This document shows positions 17,158 through 26,605 of a DNA stretch of 64,000 bases, one piece after another (positions within the stretch are counted from its first letter, which is position 1; every line of letters begins with the position of its first letter). The notes under the pieces were generated by a model that worked only from the letters and a program-made list of their open reading frames with translations, was not told where the DNA came from and did not search any database. Source of the stretch: Sneathiella sp. P13V-1. GTDB lineage: Bacteria; Pseudomonadota; Alphaproteobacteria; Sneathiellales; Sneathiellaceae. The DNA lies in the NCBI RefSeq assembly GCF_015143595.1, contig NZ_WYEU01000001.1, positions 1,240,001-1,304,000 on the forward strand, read 5' to 3'. Position numbers and translations under genes: made by a program.

Positions 17158-17658
17158 ATGCCTAAGAAAAACAGACCACGTTCCTTTAAGTTGAGTTTGA
17201 ACCGATTGTCTTATCTTAGAAAGCTACTGGTTGGGGCAAAGAGGGCGTATCTAACAAAACTATGGAAGATGGATATACATCCGACGTGCGAGCTTTCATT
17301 AAGTGCGAAATTTGACACAACATATCCCGCAGGGGTGCATATAGGCGAGTATTCTTATATTGCTTTCGAGGCTAGAATATTGTGCCATGATTTGACCCGA
17401 GGGCTTTATGCACATACGAGAATAGGTAAAAACTGCTTTATTGGTGGCAGAAGCATGATAATGCCAAATGTGACAATTGGTGATGGATGTATTGTAGGTT
17501 CTGGCGCAATAGTGACAAAATCAGTGCCAGATAACTGCATAATTGCAGGAAATCCCGCCAAAATAATTTCAAGAAACATTAAAACTGGTAGATATGGCAA
17601 ATTGGATACAGCCGACGAAACAACACATCGACTGATAGCAGAAGGTGAGATCGTCTGA
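17158..17658 (+). CDS. Hexapeptide-repeat acyltransferase (WcaF/LbetaH family)
   Basis: The 166-residue protein carries a left-handed beta-helix made of hexapeptide repeats (about residues 55-135: [40 protein letters not shown]). It ends with the family's NPAKII cap. Such enzymes transfer acetyl or other acyl groups from acyl-CoA to sugars. His in ILCHDL is a plausible catalytic residue. It starts 33 bases after the giant gene, with AGGA before the ATG, and probably shares its transcript. The polysaccharide gene neighbourhood suggests O-acetylation of a repeat-unit sugar. It ends directly against the convergent pyruvyl-transferase gene with no intervening terminator. Confidence 0.8.
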   Translation: MPKKNRPRSFKLSLNRLSYLRKLLVGAKRAYLTKLWKMDIHPTCELSLSAKFDTTYPAGVHIGEYSYIAFEARILCHDLTRGLYAHTRIGKNCFIGGRSMIMPNVTIGDGCIVGSGAIVTKSVPDNCIIAGNPAKIISRNIKTGRYGKLDTADETTHRLIAEGEIV

Positions 17659-18984
17659 TCAAATTTGCTTTCTAAACTTGTTTAATAGATAAAAATATAT
17701 TCCTCCGAGTGATTGTGTGTTTTTAGTAAATTTAAACAAAAATCGCTTTAGAGAATTGGTTACACCTTCTATTTCTGATCTGTCTAGTTTGCATATTTCT
17801 TCAACCAACTTAGTGATATCGATTTCGCTGCTCCTGTTCGGGGTGGGAGATCGTAACTTTGTAATCAGTTGATGAAAATCGTTTAAAGCCCTTTGCTTTG
17901 CTTTATCGCTTAGCTCGTGCATATTCTGTTTAATGCAATTGTCGAAATGGTTGCTGATTTCGCTTATGTTATATGCTGTGATATTCGGGATTCTCAGGGC
18001 TTCCATGACACTATTGTGTTTTCCCTTTGCTCCTTTTCCTAGAAGAGCAAACGGCTTTGCGAATGACAGTGCGACAACCCCTCCGTGAAGGCTCGAGCCA
18101 ACATATCCCGCGCATCCTTCAAATAATGAGGTGGTTTGGAGAACATCGAGTTTTTTTTCAACAATGAATGCGTTTATTCCTTTCTGCTTTAGTATCTTCT
18201 TTGCTGATTTCAGAACGATGAGGTCGTGTAGGAAGAGGCAAATGGGAAGTAGTAGTATTTCGGCATCTAATTTACGTGCAATTTTCCCAATCTCGTCGCA
18301 CCATTCACTAAGATCGTTTTGCAGGTATGGAAGAGAAATCTGGGCTAACAGATATTTTTTACCCTTTAGTTCCAAAGGTAAACAATTGTCAGCTGTTTTC
18401 TGCCAATATTCAGCGGACCATAGATCTGAACTTAATAGAACAGGGTCGGCGGCAAGATCAGAATGGCAGTTTGCTTTTTCCAGTTTAATTCTTGAGTGAA
18501 TGTCACGAACTGAAATGTAAGAGCATCGGCTTAACATATGTCCAATGTTTGATTGGATCTTTTCCGGCATCGCTTGTGCTCCGACGCAATGAAAAGAAAT
18601 GTGAGGGCGGCTTTTTTCGGAAAGAGAAATTAGCGGAGCTAACCAGAGTCTAAGACTATGACTGAATGTTTCTTTAGGGAGTATGTAAGTGCCCAGACCG
18701 TGACCTATAGAAAGCGTTTCCCCTCCCGCAAGAATGTACGCATCTAAATCATGGAAAGCTGAAGCTGCTTTTTCCCGCGTATCGGGTAAAGAGGTGATAC
18801 TATCCAGTTTTACAATTTCCGCTAACTCTCCGGTTGGGGAGTAATACTTAATTACTGTATTGGGGTGGAATCTGGACAGTAATTCTCTGTAAATTACAGG
18901 AAACAAGCAATCGCCATAGTTGTTTACGTCAAACGTTCCGGCTATACCTACTGTAAAACTAGATTCTATCAATTTGCTTTTCAT
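17659..18984 (-). CDS. Polysaccharide pyruvyl transferase family protein
   Basis: The 441-residue product matches the pyruvyl transferase family: N-terminal GIAGTFDVNNYGDCLFP, an ILAGGETLSIGHGLG glycine loop near residue 110, VRDIHSRIKLE, and the C-terminal SSLHGGVVALSFAKPFAL signature. These enzymes move a pyruvyl group from phosphoenolpyruvate to a sugar hydroxyl, giving an acidic ketal on exopolysaccharides (CsaB, WcaK and GumL are members). The C-terminal 100 residues are a less conserved helical extension. Its start overlaps the flippase stop by four bases (ATGA), so the two genes are translationally coupled. Base composition is clearly AT-richer than in the flanking housekeeping genes. 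Confidence 0.82.
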   Translation of the reverse strand: MKSKLIESSFTVGIAGTFDVNNYGDCLFPVIYRELLSRFHPNTVIKYYSPTGELAEIVKLDSITSLPDTREKAASAFHDLDAYILAGGETLSIGHGLGTYILPKETFSHSLRLWLAPLISLSEKSRPHISFHCVGAQAMPEKIQSNIGHMLSRCSYISVRDIHSRIKLEKANCHSDLAADPVLLSSDLWSAEYWQKTADNCLPLELKGKKYLLAQISLPYLQNDLSEWCDEIGKIARKLDAEILLLPICLFLHDLIVLKSAKKILKQKGINAFIVEKKLDVLQTTSLFEGCAGYVGSSLHGGVVALSFAKPFALLGKGAKGKHNSVMEALRIPNITAYNISEISNHFDNCIKQNMHELSDKAKQRALNDFHQLITKLRSPTPNRSSEIDITKLVEEICKLDRSEIEGVTNSLKRFLFKFTKNTQSLGGIYFYLLNKFRKQI

Positions 18985-20384
18985 TTTTTAGTTCCAAGCC
19001 TTGGTAGGTGTTTTATTGTTGTTGCGTAAATTGCCAATGAAAAACAGAGCAATATTACTACTGACAATAGTCTGTACCCAAATTCATCAATCATGTTGAA
19101 AGCAAAATAGGTAAGCAGAGAAAACACTATGTAGATTAATGGGTTGAAGGTCTGCTGAAAGAAAGAGGTGCTTCGATTTGCAAGTCGGTGGAAAACAATT
19201 TTTCCGTAAAGTATCGATAAAACTTCTCCGGCGCAGGAGGATACAATAATTGTTTCCAGTTTGCCGGTTATCATAACCGCTGGTAAGCCTATTACTAAAC
19301 CGCTGAGCCGTACTACTGCCATGTAGAGGGTGAGTTTTGACAAGCCTAAACCTAGAAATATAGTGTTATAGTTTGCTCGAATAACGCGTAAAGATTGATA
19401 GATGCAGATCGAAAATATGAGTGTGTTGCTAACAGTAAAATCGTTCCCATAAAAAAGAACAGTTATATCGGTTAAGAGTAAAACGGAACCGATGAGCAGA
19501 GAAACAGATATTAGATAGTGAAAGTTGGTGGTTAGGGGAAGTGTATTATTCGTGTCTGCTTCTTGTGACATTGAGTTGGAGGTGACAGACAAGAATAAGG
19601 GCTGCACTACACTGATAAGGATTGAGCAACCCAGAAAAACAATTCCAAAAGGTGCGCTAAACCTGCCAAACTCTTCTAAAGAAAAAAAGCTACTTATAAG
19701 CAGTTTGTCTCCGTTAACAATGAGGCAAAAAAGCATACCATTTAGTATCAAAGGCCAACCAAAATTCCATATCTCGGTCAAAGTAGATTTTTGGGGAACC
19801 ACAGAATATCGTTGATTTGATACAATGTGCGAAGTGATGGCGAAAACAAAAGCTTGGCTAATGGAGGCAACAATAACGGACTTATAGTCAGCAGAATACA
19901 CAAAAGAGAGATATAGTACTGGGATAGCTATCAATTGAGATGCAAGTCCACAAATCACCACCGGAACAAACTTCATTTGCTTTTGTTGGAAGAAGATTTG
20001 ATGGTGGACGAGACTTCTCGCTATTGGAATGCAAGCGAGCAAATACAGACCCGTCGAATATTCTATCATATTCATAAGGTGCGCCCATAGAGGCACTGTA
20101 ACTATTATCAAAACTGCGCTTGCCACTCCTTTTGCCAAGCTCACAGAATGTACAGTCGATAAGAATTTGCTCTCAAACACTCCTTTTTTCTGGATGATGT
20201 AACGATCAAGTCCAATATCAGAAGCCAATTCAATTATTGCTATAATGAGTGCAAAGATAGATGCGGCTCCGTAGTCTTCAACACCAAGCAGGCGAGCCGT
20301 CAGCACATTCCGGAAGAATCCGAACATTGAACTTAAGGTATTGCCGAAAGCGAGTGTAAATCCGCCTTTTAGGAATAGGGACAA
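18981..20384 (-). CDS. Polysaccharide flippase (Wzx/MOP superfamily)
   Basis: The 467-residue product has about 12-14 membrane segments and begins with the typical flippase pattern: GGFTLAFGNTLSSMFGFFRN, then TARLLGVEDYGAASIFALI. This places it in the oligosaccharide-flippase branch of the MOP exporters. These move lipid-linked repeat units from the cytoplasmic to the periplasmic face of the inner membrane. The start is uncertain: the TTG at 20384 has only a weak upstream AGGCG, and no better start is visible. It is the first gene of a two-gene unit with the pyruvyl transferase and diverges from the polymerase gene across 134 AT-rich bases. Confidence 0.83.
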   Translation of the reverse strand: MSLFLKGGFTLAFGNTLSSMFGFFRNVLTARLLGVEDYGAASIFALIIAIIELASDIGLDRYIIQKKGVFESKFLSTVHSVSLAKGVASAVLIIVTVPLWAHLMNMIEYSTGLYLLACIPIARSLVHHQIFFQQKQMKFVPVVICGLASQLIAIPVLYLSFVYSADYKSVIVASISQAFVFAITSHIVSNQRYSVVPQKSTLTEIWNFGWPLILNGMLFCLIVNGDKLLISSFFSLEEFGRFSAPFGIVFLGCSILISVVQPLFLSVTSNSMSQEADTNNTLPLTTNFHYLISVSLLIGSVLLLTDITVLFYGNDFTVSNTLIFSICIYQSLRVIRANYNTIFLGLGLSKLTLYMAVVRLSGLVIGLPAVMITGKLETIIVSSCAGEVLSILYGKIVFHRLANRSTSFFQQTFNPLIYIVFSLLTYFAFNMIDEFGYRLLSVVILLCFSLAIYATTIKHLPRLGTKK

Positions 20385-20518
20385 ATTTTTACGCCTAGCC
20401 AGTAGAAGAAAAGGAAACTATTAAGTAATCAGAGGTTATGTTTAGATGAATTGTCTTAACAAAAAAACTAGTTGTATCAATTTGTTTGCATTGAAAAAAG
20501 CAAAAGTAACTAAACCCT

Positions 20519-21844
20519 ATGCTCATTGAAACTATTGCGATAGCCGTTCTACTCAGTCTGATAGTTCTCTATGTAAAACCTGGGACAGCTTTGGCAATTG
20601 TACTCGCTTCTACGTTATTGTGGCCAGAATATCTAAGGATACCTATGGGGCCAGCCTTAATGTCTGTGTCCAGAATTCTAGCTTTAGTTCTGTTTACAAA
20701 GTTCCTGTTAAACGGCCGATTCCGCGGCATGAGAGGTAATCTAGCAGATGTGTTGATGCTAGTGTATTGGGTTTGGTTACTTGCTGCGAATATCATTGAA
20801 AATCAAAGTCTAGATTATCTGACACGAGCAATTGGAGAACTATTGGATTTGATCTTGATTTACTTTGTTGCTCGTTTGAGTCTGCAAAGGGAAGTCGATT
20901 TCAAACAACTCGTTGTCGTATTGTCTGTTTTGGCCATTTACATAGGAGCATTGGCGGCATATGAGGCTGTAACAGGCTCAACTTTCTACAAGCAGTTTCT
21001 ACAGTATCGTCCTTGGGTTACTGTTTTTGGTGAAGTTGAAATTGAAAAAAGATTGGGGTTTTATAGAGCAACAGTAAGTGAATCTATTCATATCTACTTC
21101 GGGATTACCATGTCGATAATTGGGGGATTACTCGTCACGTTACATACAATGACGAGGAAGAAACTGCTAACTCTTGTCGGCATTGCGTTCGCGTATTTGG
21201 GAGTTGTAAGCAGTTTTTCTACAGGTCCTTGGATTGCAGCCCTATCATTCTTGTTGTTCAGACAGATGAAAAATCATACTGCAAAAATAAAGCCTCTTCT
21301 TCTGACCGGGCTAGCATTACTGTCAATACTTCATCTGATTTCGGAAAGAGGTATTCATTATGTTGGAAGTTACCTAGGGTTAAACTCAGCAACGGCTTGG
21401 TATCGCGGGAGGCTAATTGATGTCGCTTTTTCTGAACTCGGTTCATATTGGCTGTTTGGATATGGTAGCAATCTCCCTCACTATTGGGGAGGTATGGTAG
21501 ATGGCAGGCCAATTATTGATATTGTAAACCATTACATTCTGGTTGCGGTATATGGTGGCTTGATGGCTTTGGTTCTGTTTCTCTCAATCACATGGTTGGC
21601 ATACAGAAACATATTCAAATTAAAGCTCCATACACTACCAAAAAAAGAGAGATATGTTGGTTTCTCATTGATCGCTATTTTGTTTTCTCTCAATGTTGCC
21701 ATGCTTTCCGTGAGCTTCTACGACACGCCAAACAAGTACTATTTTGCTTTACTTGGGATCATGATTAGCTATCCATATATGGTGAAGAAAGAAGTCAAAA
21801 TGAAAAGGATAGCTTACGAGTTTAAAGAGAAGCATGATGACTAA
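20519..21844 (+). CDS. O-antigen polymerase/ligase family membrane protein (Wzy-like)
   Basis: The 441-residue integral membrane protein has about 10-11 hydrophobic segments. A large periplasmic loop near residues 145-190 contains RPWVTVFGEVEIEKRLGF. FSTGPWIA at about 235 and WYRGRLIDVAF plus LFGYGSN at about 290-320 follow the pattern of the O-antigen ligase/polymerase domain. In a Wzx/Wzy locus without lipopolysaccharide core genes, polymerisation of undecaprenyl-linked repeats in the periplasm is the likely role. A ligase cannot be excluded. Its 3' end overlaps the next gene by 11 bases, so the three + strand genes here form one transcription unit. Confidence 0.82.
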   Translation: MLIETIAIAVLLSLIVLYVKPGTALAIVLASTLLWPEYLRIPMGPALMSVSRILALVLFTKFLLNGRFRGMRGNLADVLMLVYWVWLLAANIIENQSLDYLTRAIGELLDLILIYFVARLSLQREVDFKQLVVVLSVLAIYIGALAAYEAVTGSTFYKQFLQYRPWVTVFGEVEIEKRLGFYRATVSESIHIYFGITMSIIGGLLVTLHTMTRKKLLTLVGIAFAYLGVVSSFSTGPWIAALSFLLFRQMKNHTAKIKPLLLTGLALLSILHLISERGIHYVGSYLGLNSATAWYRGRLIDVAFSELGSYWLFGYGSNLPHYWGGMVDGRPIIDIVNHYILVAVYGGLMALVLFLSITWLAYRNIFKLKLHTLPKKERYVGFSLIAILFSLNVAMLSVSFYDTPNKYYFALLGIMISYPYMVKKEVKMKRIAYEFKEKHDD

Positions 21845-22325
21845 AACAGTTCTTGCAATAGCTTCAGCCGGGGGGCATTGGGTTCAGTTGCAGCGGTTAA
21901 GGCCTGCATGGGATGGGTGTCACGTCATATACGTGACGACTAAGCAAGGATACTATTCCCAGGTAATAAAAGATGCCGAAGCTCGCAACCAGACGAACGT
22001 TAAGTATTTTTGTGTTCAAGATGCGAATAGGTGGCAAAAATTGAAGTTGTTGCACCAACTTTTTCAAATCGGTTGGATTATTCTAAAGAACAGACCTAAC
22101 GTTATTATTTCAACCGGGGCGGCTCCAGGATTTTTTGCGCTGAAAATTGGCAAATTGCTAGGAGCAAAGACAATTTGGCTTGATAGCATTGCAAATGCGG
22201 AAGAACTCTCACTATCAGGTGAGAAGGTCAGTACTAGCGCAGATTTATGGCTGACACAGTGGCCAGAGTTGGCCGGTAAAATGGCGAAAGAGAGAAAAAC
22301 AAACCAGCATATCGAGGAAAAGTAA
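21834..22325 (+). CDS. Alg14/PssD-like glycosyltransferase subunit (membrane-anchor half)
   Basis: The 163-residue protein is the N-terminal half of a split GT-B enzyme. It shows IASAGGHWVQLQRLRPAW at the start, a hydrophobic anchor near LFQIGWIILKNRPNVIISTG, and APGFFALKIGKLLGAKTIW. In Alg13/Alg14 and in rhizobial PssD/PssE, this half binds the membrane and the acceptor lipid-sugar, and the partner half binds the nucleotide sugar. The partner follows one base downstream. Start ATG 21834 overlaps the polymerase stop; ATG 21837 is an equal alternative. It probably adds the second sugar to the undecaprenyl-diphosphate-linked primer. Confidence 0.8.
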   Translation: MMTKTVLAIASAGGHWVQLQRLRPAWDGCHVIYVTTKQGYYSQVIKDAEARNQTNVKYFCVQDANRWQKLKLLHQLFQIGWIILKNRPNVIISTGAAPGFFALKIGKLLGAKTIWLDSIANAEELSLSGEKVSTSADLWLTQWPELAGKMAKERKTNQHIEEK

Positions 22326-22326
22326 T

Positions 22327-22821
22327 TTGATTTTTTTGACACTTGGAACACAACTGCCCTTCGAGCGGTTAGTAAGAGCAATGGATAGCTGGTGCGCACA
22401 GAATCCTAAAGAAACAGTGTTTGGTCAAATTGCATCTGTTGAAGAAGGGAGTTATGAACCCAAGAATTTTAAGTGGGTGGAGTTTCTGGAGCCGGATGAG
22501 TTTTCCAAAATGTACGAAGAGTCGAAACTGGTTGTTGGACATGCAGGCATGGGTACAATTATCACAGCTTTAGTCCAAGCGAAGCCACTGCTTATTATGC
22601 CAAGAAAAGCGTCTTTGGGGGAACATCGCAATGACCACCAAATGGCTACCGCGCAAAAGTTTCAAGATCGACAATTAATTACAACAGTTTTTGATGACGC
22701 GTTTTTTGATGCAGGTATGATGGATGCAATTGGAGGGTTAGATCACGAACGGAACTCCGAAAGCGGGAAGTTCGCAGATGATAGTCTGATTGAAGAGATA
22801 AGGCACTTTATACATAGCTGA
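22327..22821 (+). CDS. Alg13/PssE-like glycosyltransferase subunit (catalytic half)
   Basis: The 164-residue protein begins MIFLTLGTQLPFERLVRAMD. It carries VVGHAGMGTIITAL and KPLLIMPRKASLGEHRNDHQ, the nucleotide-sugar binding signature of the Alg13 half of split GT-B enzymes. It works with the product of the preceding gene, which supplies the membrane anchor. The start is a TTG, with GAGGAAAAG upstream at reasonable spacing; no ATG is available before the conserved TLGT. It ends seven bases from the convergent AsnB gene. Confidence 0.8.
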   Translation: MIFLTLGTQLPFERLVRAMDSWCAQNPKETVFGQIASVEEGSYEPKNFKWVEFLEPDEFSKMYEESKLVVGHAGMGTIITALVQAKPLLIMPRKASLGEHRNDHQMATAQKFQDRQLITTVFDDAFFDAGMMDAIGGLDHERNSESGKFADDSLIEEIRHFIHS

Positions 22822-22827
22822 TGTCCA

Positions 22828-24723
22828 TCATAGAAGGCTTTCGGCCCACAATTCTATAGAGAGCAGTTGGTATATCTTGGCTGAGTTATCTCGCGTCCCA
22901 TTGACGTGATCCGATATAAGTTTGGAAATTGCATCCGGGTTATACCAACCCCGCTTTTTCACTCTTTCTGCGGATAGTAGGTCCATAACCATTTCATTTA
23001 GGTCTGTTGCCAACCAACTTCTAATGGGAAGAGAGAAGTTTGATTTCGGACGATAGATGACTTCTTTTGGCAAATATTTTTCTGCCACTTTTTTCAGAAT
23101 ATACTTAGATTCACCTTTCTGGAACTTAAACCTGCTATTTATGCTCATAGCCGCTTCAACAAACAACTTATCGATAAATGGAACTCTTGCTTCAATGGAT
23201 TTGGCCATTGTGGCACGGTCAGTATAAGTGAGATTTAGGCCGGACATATATAACTTGATGTCAGTTTGACAAAAATTATTGATCGGATCATCTATGAATA
23301 GAGATCTCATAACTGTTTCATGATAGTCAGCAAAACTACGTAGGTGATCTCCGTCGAGTACCTTCACAAGGCCAAGTAATTCATCATCTTCATATTGACT
23401 GTAACTTCTCTGAAAACCTTGGCTTATGGGGAGGTTAGCAAATGAATTGAATTTTTTTGCCCACCTTCCCAATCGAAACCCACTATTACCAATTCGAACC
23501 GGCATGACATTAACGGATCTGCCGATAGCGTTACGAAGGATTGCTGGTAATTTTTGGTATCTTTGGGCGTATAGGAGCGCTTTATGTCGCCTGTATCCAA
23601 AGAACAGTTCGTCAGCTCCCATGCCGGATAAAAGTACTTTTAGTCCCGAAGCATTGGCTAATTCGCATATCAAGGCGGTATTAATCGCGGCAGGATCGCC
23701 GATTGGCTCATCAAGCGAATAAGCCAGCTTTGGAAGCTCATCAACAACATTTGGTTCAACCACAATTGATTTATGATTGAACCCTTCTTTCTTAGCGATT
23801 AATTCCGCATAGAATTGGTCGTCAGCCATTTTTTCAATTTTCTTGTCTTCTTGGCGCATCCCAATAGTAAATGTACTAATAGAACCTGTTTTTCTTCCAG
23901 CAATTGTGCTTACCAAGGAAGAGTCTAGGCCACCGCTTAAAAAACTACCTACTTCGACATCCGAAACCAAATGCCGAGAAATGGTGTTTTCCAGCTCAGT
24001 TGACAGATAATCGATGGTGTCTTGTAAAGACAAATTGGCAATATCTGGTGTTGGTTGCTCAGACAATTTCCAGTATTCGTGACATTGAACTTGGCCATTT
24101 GAGTCAACCAATAAATAATGTCCAGGTTGCAGCCTGGAAACCCCCTCGAATATGCAATAGTGGTCAGGTAGCCATTGAAGCTGGATACAAGCTGCCAGCG
24201 CTGTGAAATTTACGGAGTTGTCCTTTGCGACAAGCTTTCTCAAAGTTTTTAACTCAGAGGAAAAAGCAAACTTTTTGCCTTGCTGAACATAAAACAATGG
24301 CTTGATACCAAAATGGTCTCTCGCAATAAACGTATTGCCCGTAGCAGGATTATAAATTGCAAACGCAAACATTCCGATAAGATGATCCAAGCATTTTTCA
24401 CCGTAAAAGCGGTATAGCTCCAGGATAACTTCGGTATCCGATGTAGTAGTAAACTCAACTCCGCAACTGTCTTGGAGAAACTTTCTTTTTTCGGCATAGT
24501 TGTACACTTCGCCATTGTAGACAATAACCAAACCGTCTTTAATAAATGGTTGGTCAGAGCGAGGATCTAAATCAATGATTGATAATCTCTGATGAGCAAA
24601 ACTCAAATTGTCTGAGCTCCAAACGCCATTGGAATCTGGGCCCCGATGAGATTGAATCAAATTTGATTTTTCCGCAAGAGACCGATGTTCATCATAGTTT
24701 AGAAACCCTGCGATTCCGCACAT
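22828..24723 (-). CDS. Asparagine synthase (glutamine-hydrolysing) family amidotransferase in the polysaccharide locus
   Basis: The 631-residue product has an N-terminal Ntn-type glutaminase domain starting MCGIAGF, whose Cys2 is the nucleophile. A C-terminal AsnB synthetase domain has the ATP-pyrophosphatase loop SGGLDSS near residue 260. The start must be ATG 24723, because cleavage of Met exposes Cys2; the open frame upstream to 24759 is not coding. AsnB homologues in capsule and exopolysaccharide loci are thought to amidate uronic acids or similar carboxyl groups, using ATP and glutamine. That role is inferred from position, and ordinary asparagine synthesis is the alternative. It overlaps or abuts the GT2 gene upstream and is the last gene of a three-gene - strand unit. 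Confidence 0.85.
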   Translation of the reverse strand: MCGIAGFLNYDEHRSLAEKSNLIQSHRGPDSNGVWSSDNLSFAHQRLSIIDLDPRSDQPFIKDGLVIVYNGEVYNYAEKRKFLQDSCGVEFTTTSDTEVILELYRFYGEKCLDHLIGMFAFAIYNPATGNTFIARDHFGIKPLFYVQQGKKFAFSSELKTLRKLVAKDNSVNFTALAACIQLQWLPDHYCIFEGVSRLQPGHYLLVDSNGQVQCHEYWKLSEQPTPDIANLSLQDTIDYLSTELENTISRHLVSDVEVGSFLSGGLDSSLVSTIAGRKTGSISTFTIGMRQEDKKIEKMADDQFYAELIAKKEGFNHKSIVVEPNVVDELPKLAYSLDEPIGDPAAINTALICELANASGLKVLLSGMGADELFFGYRRHKALLYAQRYQKLPAILRNAIGRSVNVMPVRIGNSGFRLGRWAKKFNSFANLPISQGFQRSYSQYEDDELLGLVKVLDGDHLRSFADYHETVMRSLFIDDPINNFCQTDIKLYMSGLNLTYTDRATMAKSIEARVPFIDKLFVEAAMSINSRFKFQKGESKYILKKVAEKYLPKEVIYRPKSNFSLPIRSWLATDLNEMVMDLLSAERVKKRGWYNPDAISKLISDHVNGTRDNSAKIYQLLSIELWAESLL

Positions 24724-24724
24724 G

Positions 24725-25624
24725 TTAGCTTTGTCTCCAATATTTGACTGGGTCCACAACTTTTTCGGGTTGTAGTAGCAACCGTAACATTAATTGTGCA
24801 CGAAACCACCTGCACCAAAATAGCACATGAATTGCTTTTAACTTATATCTAATCTTACTTACACGATCGCTTCGAAGTGCTTTAATGGTATGAACAAAAG
24901 GAGATGCAATGACCGCAAGGATCAAAAAGATCCAGATATAGAAAAAGTGCTCTTGAGGCCTTAGTTCATTGAACTTCATAACTGTTTGACGGCCCCATTT
25001 CTCTCTCAGTTCACAGAATTTTTGTCGTCCTGGATGGAAAACCAAGCAATTCTTGTTAAACGAAAAACTAGCGCCAGCTTGTGCAGCTCTTCGGCACCAG
25101 TCGGTGTCTTCAGCAACGAATTGTCTGAACTCACCAACTTCCCTAAATAAAGATGAACTCGTCCACAGATTGCCGGTCGCTCCGTCTTTTCTCGCGGCAC
25201 ATTTCTCCTGATCCATTAAAAAAATCATTTCGAATGCTTCAACACTGTTGGGGGTAGGGTGATGGCTATAAATTATGACATCCCCCAGCATCACATGGTG
25301 AACGGGTAAGGCTTGAATTTCCCTAATGCCAGTGTTGACAAAATTTGGATCAAGTAAGCAGTCGCAATCGGTGAAAGCCAGATATTTGCCTTTTGCTTCC
25401 TTTATGCCAGCATTTCTCGCAGCAGCAGCACCACGGTTTTTTTCAATTACTAGCTTTAGGTTAAAATTATATTTTTCGAATTCAATGTTGAAGTCTGTGC
25501 TACCGTTATCGCACACGATGACTTCAAACTCGCAAGCGACATTTTTTTGGCTCGAAATAGACTTTAAGCAAAGCTCAAGATTCTGCTGATCATTGATATG
25601 CGGGATGATGATGCTCAAATCCAT
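24725..25624 (-). CDS. Family 2 glycosyltransferase
   Basis: The 299-residue protein has a GT-A fold: LSIIIPHINDQQNLELCLKS at the start, VCDNGSTD near residue 40, NRGAAAARNAGIKEA, the DxD-type metal site FTDCDCLLD near 92, and AEDTDWCRRA for the acceptor side. One or two hydrophobic segments near residues 230-250 may tether it to the inner membrane. It uses a nucleotide sugar to extend the lipid-linked repeat unit on the cytoplasmic side. It directly precedes the AsnB-like gene. Donor and linkage cannot be predicted. Confidence 0.82.
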   Translation of the reverse strand: MDLSIIIPHINDQQNLELCLKSISSQKNVACEFEVIVCDNGSTDFNIEFEKYNFNLKLVIEKNRGAAAARNAGIKEAKGKYLAFTDCDCLLDPNFVNTGIREIQALPVHHVMLGDVIIYSHHPTPNSVEAFEMIFLMDQEKCAARKDGATGNLWTSSSLFREVGEFRQFVAEDTDWCRRAAQAGASFSFNKNCLVFHPGRQKFCELREKWGRQTVMKFNELRPQEHFFYIWIFLILAVIASPFVHTIKALRSDRVSKIRYKLKAIHVLFWCRWFRAQLMLRLLLQPEKVVDPVKYWRQS

Positions 25625-25681
25625 AGAGTTTCTACTTCAATTGTCGGCGATAGGATAGCTTGTTCAAATTGCATGATACCT

Positions 25682-26605
25682 TTAATAACCTTTGAGCCAG
25701 CTAGTCTTTTGTTTCCACACTTCATGCCATTGAGATTGTTTCTTAAAAGTTAAAAGGGCAGCAAATTTTCGCACGGTTATCCAACAGAAGAACAGTAACA
25801 GCCCGATCGGCGCGCTAACACTGCTCCAATGATCTTTGATTAAGGAGATGCGAGCTTTAGAAACAAGGACCGTCTTGTCAGCTCTGTTTTTAGTTGATGC
25901 CCCTACCAAATGCATGATTTGTGCATCTGGGGTGATCATGGGCTGATAACCTTCTTTTTGGGCGCGCAGGCAGAGGTCAGCTTCCTCACCATACATGACA
26001 TATTTAAGGTTAAATCCGCCAAATTCGCGCCAAAGATCAGTTTTCAGCATAAAAAAACAACCACTTACGATATCGACCTTGCGAACGGTATCTCTTTTCC
26101 AGCCTCCGATGGCCTCAGTGTTAAAGAGGGGAGAGTTAGGGAAAATCGCAGTCAGTCCAAATGCGTGACAGAACATGCTCCACGGGGTGATCTTCATCCA
26201 GCAGGAAGCAATATTCAAAGAGCCGTCTGGAAAAACTGTGCGGCCGCCTGTAATTCCTGCTTCCGGATGTTTTTTTGAAAACTCCAGAAGATTATCGATC
26301 GCGCCAGGATGTGTTTCTGTATCTGGATTTAAAAGAAGAAGCCATTCACTAGACACATTTTCTGCAGCCAAATTGTTTGCTTTTGCAAATCCCAGATTTT
26401 CTTCGCATCTAACGAGTTTCACTTGCGGGTAAGCCGCTGCGACTGCGTCCGCGGATCCATCGTGAGAATCATTATCCCAAAGGATAACTTCGAAATTGGT
26501 GTGTTTGGTGTTTTGATAAAGAGTTTCCAGGCATTTAAGCGTCAGTTCTCGGGTATTGTAACTGACAATAATGATACTGAGCTCTGCATTTTCGCTTTTG
26601 GTCAT
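25682..26605 (-). CDS. Family 2 glycosyltransferase, rhamnosyltransferase-like
   Basis: The 307-residue GT-A enzyme shows LSIIIVSYNTRELTLKCLE, ILWDNDSHDGSAD, NLGFAKANN, the metal site LLLNPDTE and MYGEEADLCLRAQKEGY. This pattern is typical of the rhamnosyltransferase/WcaA-type subgroup of family 2. A hydrophobic segment near residue 265 suggests membrane association. It is the first gene of a - strand unit with the other GT2 and the AsnB-like gene. A 245-base gap separates it from the divergent PrsT gene and should hold both promoters. Confidence 0.83.
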   Translation of the reverse strand: MTKSENAELSIIIVSYNTRELTLKCLETLYQNTKHTNFEVILWDNDSHDGSADAVAAAYPQVKLVRCEENLGFAKANNLAAENVSSEWLLLLNPDTETHPGAIDNLLEFSKKHPEAGITGGRTVFPDGSLNIASCWMKITPWSMFCHAFGLTAIFPNSPLFNTEAIGGWKRDTVRKVDIVSGCFFMLKTDLWREFGGFNLKYVMYGEEADLCLRAQKEGYQPMITPDAQIMHLVGASTKNRADKTVLVSKARISLIKDHWSSVSAPIGLLLFFCWITVRKFAALLTFKKQSQWHEVWKQKTSWLKGY

